From positions 1-5,133 of the forward strand of contig RDDY01000021.1 in NCBI GenBank assembly GCA_003852805.1: DNA of 5,133 nucleotides. Direction: 5' to 3'. The notes under the pieces were generated by a model. It was not told the DNA's origin, did no database searches, and was given only the letters and a program-made list of their open reading frames with translations. Shown in pieces: positions 1 to 5,133 of the stretch. The position numbers and the translations under genes were made by a program. The stretch is from Chryseobacterium sp. (GTDB lineage: Bacteria; Bacteroidota; Bacteroidia; Flavobacteriales; Weeksellaceae). Numbering within the stretch: position 1 is the first letter of the stretch; each line of letters opens with the position of its first letter.

Positions 1-314
1 ACAATCTTATTGAGCGCAATGAGCAGCAACAATACAAATCGCCGTACAGAGGAGAGTGGAGAGGATCCTATTCGGGCGACGAGAGCGGCAGTTTGAAAAT
101 TGAGGTGTCGAGAAACGGTTACGTCTCCGTGACGAGAATCACGCAAAACAGAACCGAAAGCTCCTTCATCTCCGGCATGATCCGCGAGGACGGCGCTTTA
201 CAACAAGTCTCCTTAGAATCAGGCTTTAAGCTGTATGGCAGTTTGGCCACAGGCACCGGCACGTGGGAAATGGCACACTGGAAAGGCACTTGGTCGGTGA
301 CGAAACAACAATAA
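1..314 (+). CDS. C-terminal part of an uncharacterised Trp/Gly-rich protein (5' truncated)
   Basis: The reading frame is open from base 3 to the TAA at 312-314, so the window shows only the last 103 residues and the true start lies to the left. A TTG at 93 could act as a start, but the frame stays open upstream with the same kind of sequence (for example GEWRGSYSGDESGS), so an internal start there is unlikely. The visible part alternates polar and hydrophobic residues, with repeated Gly-x-Trp/Tyr turns: an early YRGEWRGSYSG segment and a late GTGTWEMAHWKGTWSV segment close to the C terminus. This pattern suggests an all-beta fold, such as a small barrel or sandwich, with the first and last strands related. 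It has no cysteine and no membrane segment in the visible part. I do not recognise the family and assign no function. A secreted or envelope protein is possible, but the signal-peptide region is outside the window. Confidence 0.7.
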   Translation, partial: NLIERNEQQQYKSPYRGEWRGSYSGDESGSLKIEVSRNGYVSVTRITQNRTESSFISGMIREDGALQQVSLESGFKLYGSLATGTGTWEMAHWKGTWSVTKQQ

Positions 315-451
315 AATTATTTTCGCGATACCCTTGTCTGTTGACGAAAACGGTTAACGCTTCAGCCGAAGCCGCCTCTCTTTGCCTACTTTGTAAATCA
401 ATCTCTCGCGGAGGCAGAGGCTTTGTCGGTTAACAAAAATTCAAAAATCGG
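315..451. other. Intergenic gap with small hairpin
   Basis: This is the non-coding stretch between the unknown gene and the icmF promoter. It contains a perfect 5-bp hairpin, GCTTC (359-363) pairing with GAAGC (368-372) around an AGCC loop. Just downstream GCCTCT (374-379) can pair at longer range with AGAGGC (416-421). The first hairpin is followed by a C/T-rich stretch rather than a clean T run, so it is at best a weak terminator for the upstream gene. I see no cobalamin riboswitch here, although the next gene needs B12. Confidence 0.35.
351..434. repeat. Pair of direct CGGTTAAC repeats
   Basis: The octamer CGGTTAAC occurs at 351-358 and again at 427-434 in the same orientation; its GTTAAC core is palindromic. 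The second copy ends 17 bases before the predicted -7 element of icmF, where a -33 element or a regulator site would be expected. Whether it is an operator is inference from position only. The complement of the octamer also occurs inside the transferase gene near 4079-4086, so chance is a real possibility. Confidence 0.25.
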
Positions 452-459
452 TATCTTTG
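452..459 (+). promoter_or_regulatory. Bacteroidota-type -7 promoter element for icmF
   Basis: TATCTTTG matches the Bacteroidota housekeeping -7 consensus TAnnTTTG at every fixed position. Transcription would start a few bases after 459, giving a leader of only about 10-15 bases before the ATG at 479. The -33 element (TTG or TTTG, usually about 17-23 bases upstream) is poor: a TTTG at 422-425 is 26 bases away and the correctly spaced sequence is GTTAAC. The promoter is therefore either weak or assisted by an activator. The perfect -7 match and the position are seen; activity is inferred. Confidence 0.5.
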
Positions 460-478
460 AAGACTATCAAATTTGATT

Positions 479-3400
479 ATGGAAAACCAAAAATATCAAC
501 CCGAAAATAAAGTAAGAATTGTAACAGCGGCGGCACTGTTTGACGGTCACGATGCGGCCATCAACATCATGCGCCGCGTCATCCAAGGAACCGGAGCTGA
601 GGTTATTCATCTTGGTCACGACAAATCTGCCGAGGAAGTGGTGAACTGCGCCGTGCAAGAAGATGCAAACGCGATTGCATTGACCTCGTACCAAGGCGGT
701 CATAATGAATACTTCAAATACATCTATGATTTGCTGCGCGAGAAGAATGCCGGCAACATCAAAATCTTCGGCGGCGGCGGCGGCGTGATTTTGCCCGAAG
801 AAATCAAGGAGTTGATGGATTACGGCATCGACCGTATTTACTCGCCCGACGACGGCCGCGAGCTTGGCTTGCAAGGAATGATCGACGATCTGATTCAAAG
901 GTCCGACTACGCTACCGGCAAAGAGGTAACGGTTGACGATCTGGAAAAAATCTCCTTCGACAATACAAAAGCGATTGCAGAAACCATCTCCGCCGTTGAA
1001 AATTTCTCGGAGGAAAAAAAGGATTTGGTCGAAGCTATTGAAGCCAAAACCAAAGACAGCAAGATTCCCGTCATCGGTATTACGGGCACCGGCGGCTCGG
1101 GAAAATCTTCGCTGACCGATGAACTTGTGCGCCGTTTTCTGCGCTCAAATCCCGACAAAAAAATTGCGATCATCTCGATTGACCCGTCGAAGAAAAAAAC
1201 CGGTGGTGCGCTGCTCGGTGACCGCATCCGAATGAACTCCATCAACGATTCGCGCGTGTACATGCGCTCGATGGCGACGCGCGAGAACAACGCTGCGGTG
1301 TCGCCGTTCATACAGTCTGCTTTGGGCGTTCTGAAGCTTGCCGCGCCGGATGTCATTATCTTGGAGACCTCGGGCATCGGCCAATCGGGCTCGGAGGTGT
1401 CGGACTTTGCCGATGTGTCGATGTATGTGATGACACCCGAATACGGTGCGGCGACTCAACTCGAAAAAATCGATATGTTGGATTATGCTGATTTGGTCGC
1501 TTTGAACAAATCGGACAAGCGCGGTGCGCTTGATGCGTTACAGGCGGTGCGCAAACAGTTTCAGCGCAACCATTTACTGTGGGAGAGTAAGCTCGACGAA
1601 ATGCCGGTCTTTGCCACCAAAGCTTCACAGTTTAACGATGTCGGCACCACGGAACTGTTCAACCAACTGATTTCAAAAGTCAATGAAAGGTTTGCTGATG
1701 CCAAGCTAAACGCTTACGATGAGCAAGTGGTGCAGGACGAAGTGACGATTATTCCGCCGCGCCGCGTGCGCTATCTGTCCGAAATTGTAGAGAACAACAA
1801 GCAGTACGACAAAACGGTGGAAGAGCAGGCCGAACTCGCCCGCAAGATGTACCATATCGACGGCGTCAAAGATATGCTGACCGGAAATGCTGTTGAAACA
1901 CTCGATCAGCAATACAAGAAAGCCGAAAAAGAATTGCAGCAGGAAAACATCGACTTCCTGAAAAACTGGGACGATACCAAAGAAAGACTTTCAGCTGATG
2001 AATTCTCGTATTTCGTTCGTGGAAAGGAAATTAAAGTCGCGACGAAAACAGAATCTCTTTCGCATCTGAAAATTCCGAAAATCGCTTTGCCTAAATACAG
2101 CGATTGGGGCGATTTGGTCAAATGGAAAGGTCAGGAAAACCTGCCCGGTTCGTTTCCATATACTGCGGGGATTTATCCGTTCAAAAGAACCGGCGAAGAC
2201 CCGACCAGAATGTTTGCAGGCGAAGGCGGCCCGGAGAGAACCAACCGCCGTTTCCACTATGTATCCGCCGAGATGCCGGCGAAGCGTTTGTCAACTGCCT
2301 TTGACTCAGTAACTTTGTATGGTCAGGATCCTGCGTTTCCGCCGGATATTTACGGTAAAATCGGTAACGCCGGCGTTTCTATCGCGACTTTGGACGATGC
2401 CAAGAAACTCTATTCAGGTTTCGATCTCGTAAATCCTTTGACTTCTGTTTCGATGACCATCAACGGTCCGGCACCGATGCTGTTAGCGTTCTTCATGAAT
2501 GCGGCCATCGACCAGAATGTTGAGAAATACATCCAAGAAAATAATCTTTGGGATAAAGTTGAAGTGCGGCTGAAAGAAAAGTTCGACGACAAAGGTTTGA
2601 AGCGCCCGGTTTACAACGGCGAACTGCCACCGTCGAACAACGGTCTGGGTCTGAAACTGCTTGGTCTGACCGGCGACGAAATTCTGGATGCCGAAACTTA
2701 CGCTAAAATCAAAGCCGAAACCATTGCGACGGTTCGCGGTACGGTGCAGGCCGATATTCTGAAAGAAGACCAGGCACAGAATACCTGTATTTTTTCGACA
2801 GAATTTGCGCTGAGGTTGATGGGCGATGTCCAGGAATATTTTATCGAACAGAAAGTTCGCAATTTCTATTCGGTTTCCATCTCGGGTTATCATATTGCCG
2901 AAGCGGGTGCAAATCCTATTTCGCAGCTGGCATTCACATTGGCCAACGGTTTCACCTATGTGGAATACTACCTGAGCCGTGGCATGGACATCAATGCTTT
3001 TGCACCGAACCTGTCATTCTTTTTCTCAAATGGCATCGACCCTGAATATGCGGTTATCGGCCGCGTGGCGAGAAGAATTTGGGCCAAAGCGATGAAGCAT
3101 AAATACGGTGCAGACGAGCGCAGCCAGATGCTGAAGTACCACATCCAGACGTCGGGACGCTCTCTGCACGCGCAGGAAATCGACTTTAACGATATCCGCA
3201 CCACGCTGCAGGCGCTTTATGCTATTTATGACAACTGTAATTCGCTCCACACCAATGCTTATGACGAGGCGATTACCACACCGACCGAGGAGTCTGTTCG
3301 CCGCGCAATGGCGATCCAGCTGATCATCAATAAGGAACTCGGTCTGGCGAAAAACGAAAACCCATTGCAAGGTTCGTTCATTATCGAAGAATTGACCGAC

Positions 3401-3835
3401 TTAGTGGAAGAAGCGGTTTATGCAGAATTCGACCGTATCACCGAACGCGGTGGCGTTCTTGGCGCGATGGAGACTATGTACCAGCGTTCAAAGATTCAGG
3501 AAGAATCCATGCATTACGAATGGCTCAAGCATACGGGCGAATATCCGATCATCGGCGTGAATACTTTCCTGGGCAAAGATGGGTCGCCAACGGTACTTCC
3601 CGGCGAGGTCATCCGTTCTACTGAGGAAGAAAAACAGTTGCAGATAGAAAACCTGCACAATTATCAGAAAGCTAACGAGGATAAAACTGCAGAAGCTTTG
3701 CAACAGCTACAACACGCGGCCATCAACCAGGAAAACCTGTTCGAGGTGATGATGGATGCGGTGAAATATTGCTCGCTCGGCCAGATTACCAACGCGCTGT
3801 TCGAAGTGGGTGGTAAGTATAGACGGAATATGTAA
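479..3835 (+). CDS. icmF: Fused isobutyryl-CoA mutase IcmF (B12 domain, GTPase chaperone and mutase in one chain)
   Basis: A cytoplasmic coenzyme-B12 enzyme of 1118 residues that interconverts isobutyryl-CoA and n-butyryl-CoA; family members also act on isovaleryl-/pivalyl-CoA. I start it at ATG 479; the in-frame TTG at 473 is only two codons upstream and inferior. Domains in order: B12-binding domain (about 1-140) with DGH at 22-24, His24 being the lower cobalt ligand, and a Gly98-Gly102 loop; MeaB-type G domain (about 195-400) with Walker [10 protein letters not shown] at 203-211, DPSKKKTGG from Asp235, ETSGIGQ at 296-302 and NKSD at 343-346; a linker; then the mutase barrel (about 545-1118). 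Phe579 (RMFAG) and Gln767 (AQNTC) replace the Tyr and Arg that bind the methylmalonyl carboxylate, and His805 (SGYHIAEAG) is the conserved active-site His. This is why isobutyryl-CoA, not methylmalonyl-CoA, is the likely substrate, although automatic annotation often says methylmalonyl-CoA mutase. The frame is intact. The gene appears to be transcribed alone, between its own promoter and a hairpin. Likely roles are valine/butyrate metabolism or supply of branched fatty-acid primers (inference). Confidence 0.96.
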   Translation: MENQKYQPENKVRIVTAAALFDGHDAAINIMRRVIQGTGAEVIHLGHDKSAEEVVNCAVQEDANAIALTSYQGGHNEYFKYIYDLLREKNAGNIKIFGGGGGVILPEEIKELMDYGIDRIYSPDDGRELGLQGMIDDLIQRSDYATGKEVTVDDLEKISFDNTKAIAETISAVENFSEEKKDLVEAIEAKTKDSKIPVIGITGTGGSGKSSLTDELVRRFLRSNPDKKIAIISIDPSKKKTGGALLGDRIRMNSINDSRVYMRSMATRENNAAVSPFIQSALGVLKLAAPDVIILETSGIGQSGSEVSDFADVSMYVMTPEYGAATQLEKIDMLDYADLVALNKSDKRGALDALQAVRKQFQRNHLLWESKLDEMPVFATKASQFNDVGTTELFNQLISKVNERFADAKLNAYDEQVVQDEVTIIPPRRVRYLSEIVENNKQYDKTVEEQAELARKMYHIDGVKDMLTGNAVETLDQQYKKAEKELQQENIDFLKNWDDTKERLSADEFSYFVRGKEIKVATKTESLSHLKIPKIALPKYSDWGDLVKWKGQENLPGSFPYTAGIYPFKRTGEDPTRMFAGEGGPERTNRRFHYVSAEMPAKRLSTAFDSVTLYGQDPAFPPDIYGKIGNAGVSIATLDDAKKLYSGFDLVNPLTSVSMTINGPAPMLLAFFMNAAIDQNVEKYIQENNLWDKVEVRLKEKFDDKGLKRPVYNGELPPSNNGLGLKLLGLTGDEILDAETYAKIKAETIATVRGTVQADILKEDQAQNTCIFSTEFALRLMGDVQEYFIEQKVRNFYSVSISGYHIAEAGANPISQLAFTLANGFTYVEYYLSRGMDINAFAPNLSFFFSNGIDPEYAVIGRVARRIWAKAMKHKYGADERSQMLKYHIQTSGRSLHAQEIDFNDIRTTLQALYAIYDNCNSLHTNAYDEAITTPTEESVRRAMAIQLIINKELGLAKNENPLQGSFIIEELTDLVEEAVYAEFDRITERGGVLGAMETMYQRSKIQEESMHYEWLKHTGEYPIIGVNTFLGKDGSPTVLPGEVIRSTEEEKQLQIENLHNYQKANEDKTAEALQQLQHAAINQENLFEVMMDAVKYCSLGQITNALFEVGGKYRRNM

Positions 3836-3853
3836 TTGATTGAAATCTACTAA

Positions 3854-3881
3854 AGAGAGCCACGGTTTGTCGTGGCTTTCT
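3854..3881 (+). terminator. Probable intrinsic terminator of icmF
   Basis: The arms at 3854-3864 and 3871-3881 (AGAGAGCCACG and CGTGGCTTTCT) form an 11-bp stem with one G-T wobble and a 6-base GTTTGT loop. It starts 18 bases after the icmF stop. The 3' arm ends in a T-rich stretch (TTTCTGTT) that is interrupted, and A residues precede the 5' arm. The GC-rich upper stem and the position fit a rho-independent terminator. The hairpin ends only 14 bases before the next ATG, so it could also act as a leader structure for that gene. Confidence 0.75.
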
Positions 3882-3895
3882 GTTATAAGCGATGC

Positions 3896-5133
3896 ATGAA
3901 ATTCGTCAATAAAAACTATCTCTTCCTGCTGACTTTCCTGACGGTTTGGTCGGCGTTTTTCTTCCTTTTGCCCGATTTTGTCGCGTATCCGGTGGCGGGA
4001 TTTTCAGGTTTGGTATACGCGGCGGCACATTTTTTATTGCTCTGTGTTCCCATCGCTCTGATGTGGTATCTGCTGACCGTTAACCGTTATGTGATGCTGA
4101 TTGCTGCCCCCTTACTCTTGTTGACAGGCGGAGCCTTGGGATTTTATGGCTATTTTTTCAGAGCAACCTTTACACCCACTTTGTTGGATGCGGCGCTCAG
4201 TAATGATTTGCGCTCGTCATTGGATGTCATCAGCTGGCAACTGATCGTTTTTCTGATGCTTCAACTTATGGTGGCGATTTTCGCAATCAACTATCGGTTT
4301 AAAAAAGTGAGGATAAAGCGGCCCGTCATACATGCGGTGGTGGCCATTTTACTCCTGATCTTATTGCCGATGGCGCATCCCCGAATTGCCGATACATTCA
4401 ATCAGCATTATCCCATGAACTTGGTGCACAACAGTGCCGAATACTTGGATTTGCAAAAATCAAAAGGACCAAGGCTTTCGCCCGATCCGCATTTCAGCCA
4501 TAAGAATAAAGACAGCCTGATTGTGGTTTTTATTTTGGGCGAGACTTTAAGGGCAGAAAACCTGTCGATTAACGGTTACCATCGTGAGACCACACCGTTG
4601 CTCAAACGGCGAAAGAATGTGGTGAGTTTGCCGTTTGTCTTTACCCAACATTTGCACACCAATGCCAGCGTGCCGCACATTCTTACCAGGGCCGACAGTG
4701 CAAATGTCGATAGAGCCGCAACCGAAGAATCTTTTGTTTCGTTGTTTAAAAAAGCGGGCTTTCGTTCTTCGTGGATAAGCAATCAGGAAGCTTCCGCCTC
4801 GTTCGCGCCTTTTATGCGGGAGGCCGATACATTGATTTATGCCAATGCCGACAAGATTTTCTATCGTTATGATTCTTGGTTGGATGAGGATATGCTGCCG
4901 TATTATCGGGCACGGTTAAATCAGGCGTCGGCTCAGCTTTTCGTGCTGCATTCTATCGGCAGTCATTGGTATTATAACAATCATTCTTCAAAAAAGTTCG
5001 AGAAATTCAAACCGATTACGCAGAGTAAAATTCTTACCCAAAATACTCCGGAAGAAATCATCAATTCCTACGATAATACGGTTTTGTATACGGATGGATT
5101 CATCGATCAAGTAATTTCTTCATTGACAAAGAA
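3896..5133 (+). CDS. Phosphoethanolamine transferase, EptA/CptA-like membrane sulfatase-fold enzyme (3' truncated)
   Basis: The frame opens at ATG 3896 (MKFVNKNYLF) and runs without a stop to the right edge, giving 412 residues; full-length relatives are about 500-580, so the C-terminal part is missing. The start fits because the first membrane segment follows at once; the ATG at 3892 is in another frame and stops after six codons. Five membrane segments lie near residues 8-28, 38-61, 66-88, 112-132 and 144-160, followed by a periplasmic alkaline-phosphatase-like domain. It shows GET at 215-217 (metal ligand Glu216), the likely nucleophile Thr255 in HTNASVPHILTRAD, LHSIGSH with His352 and His357, and YDNTVLYTD at 392-400; the later DHGE-type metal motif lies beyond the window. 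Family members move phosphoethanolamine from phosphatidylethanolamine onto lipid A or core sugars, which can lower polymyxin binding. The segment around Thr255 and the following FKKAGF...WISNQ resemble CptA/EptC more than EptA/MCR. The acceptor cannot be read from sequence, so I give no symbol. Confidence 0.9.
   Translation, partial: MKFVNKNYLFLLTFLTVWSAFFFLLPDFVAYPVAGFSGLVYAAAHFLLLCVPIALMWYLLTVNRYVMLIAAPLLLLTGGALGFYGYFFRATFTPTLLDAALSNDLRSSLDVISWQLIVFLMLQLMVAIFAINYRFKKVRIKRPVIHAVVAILLLILLPMAHPRIADTFNQHYPMNLVHNSAEYLDLQKSKGPRLSPDPHFSHKNKDSLIVVFILGETLRAENLSINGYHRETTPLLKRRKNVVSLPFVFTQHLHTNASVPHILTRADSANVDRAATEESFVSLFKKAGFRSSWISNQEASASFAPFMREADTLIYANADKIFYRYDSWLDEDMLPYYRARLNQASAQLFVLHSIGSHWYYNNHSSKKFEKFKPITQSKILTQNTPEEIINSYDNTVLYTDGFIDQVISSLTK

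Noticed and set aside
329..336. TACCCTTG as a second Bacteroidota -7 element
   Set aside because: It has a mismatch at a fixed position of TAnnTTTG and is much farther from the gene than the perfect match at 452-459.
315..478. Possible cobalamin riboswitch before the B12-dependent icmF gene
   Set aside because: No B12-box-like conserved block is present, the gap is too short for the usual fold of around 200 bases, and the predicted transcription start leaves only a very short leader.
473..478. TTG at 473 as the start of icmF
   Set aside because: It adds only two codons before a normal ATG at 479 and has no better ribosome-binding context; the ATG is the simpler start.
770..784. (GGC)5 tract as a phase-variable repeat
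   Set aside because: It encodes the conserved five-glycine loop of the B12 domain in frame; a change of one unit would not shift the frame, so switching is unlikely.
467..3703. Several open frames on the - strand and other + frames inside icmF
   Set aside because: They overlap a fully conserved long gene, show no family-like sequence, and have compositions expected from reading a coding strand out of frame.
4576..4782. Open frame on the - strand inside the transferase
   Set aside because: It lies opposite the conserved catalytic region of the transferase, including the Thr255 motif, and is a shadow of it.
479..5133. icmF and the transferase as a linked new system or operon
   Set aside because: A terminator-like hairpin separates them and their biochemistry (cytoplasmic acyl-CoA isomerisation and envelope modification) has no evident link.

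Overview
The window holds one complete gene flanked by two genes cut by its edges, all on the + strand. From left to right these are the C-terminal end of an unrecognised protein rich in Trp and Gly (ends at 314), a complete fused isobutyryl-CoA mutase, icmF (479-3835), and the N-terminal 412 residues of a membrane phosphoethanolamine transferase (3896 to the right edge, no stop reached).

The organism is most likely a member of Bacteroidota, probably Flavobacteriia. The IcmF sequence, including a long insertion in its mutase barrel, resembles flavobacterial versions as I remember them. A perfect match to the Bacteroidota -7 promoter element (TAnnTTTG) lies just before icmF, and neither start codon has a clear Shine-Dalgarno sequence. 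Base composition is balanced by eye, higher than in many flavobacteria, so the genus stays open.

Layout: 1-314 is the unknown gene end. 315-478 is a non-coding gap with a small hairpin, a repeated CGGTTAAC and the probable icmF promoter. 479-3835 is icmF. 3836-3895 is a 60-base gap filled mostly by a terminator-like hairpin. 3896-5133 is the phosphoethanolamine transferase.

The three genes do not look like one pathway. IcmF is a self-contained coenzyme-B12 enzyme, carrying its own GTPase chaperone domain, that interconverts isobutyryl-CoA and n-butyryl-CoA in the cytoplasm. The transferase is an inner-membrane enzyme that decorates lipid A or another envelope glycan with phosphoethanolamine. 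The hairpin between them argues for separate transcription. I see no mobile element, CRISPR array, RNA gene or recognisable new multi-gene system. The points worth a second look are details of known families and of the two intergenic regions.
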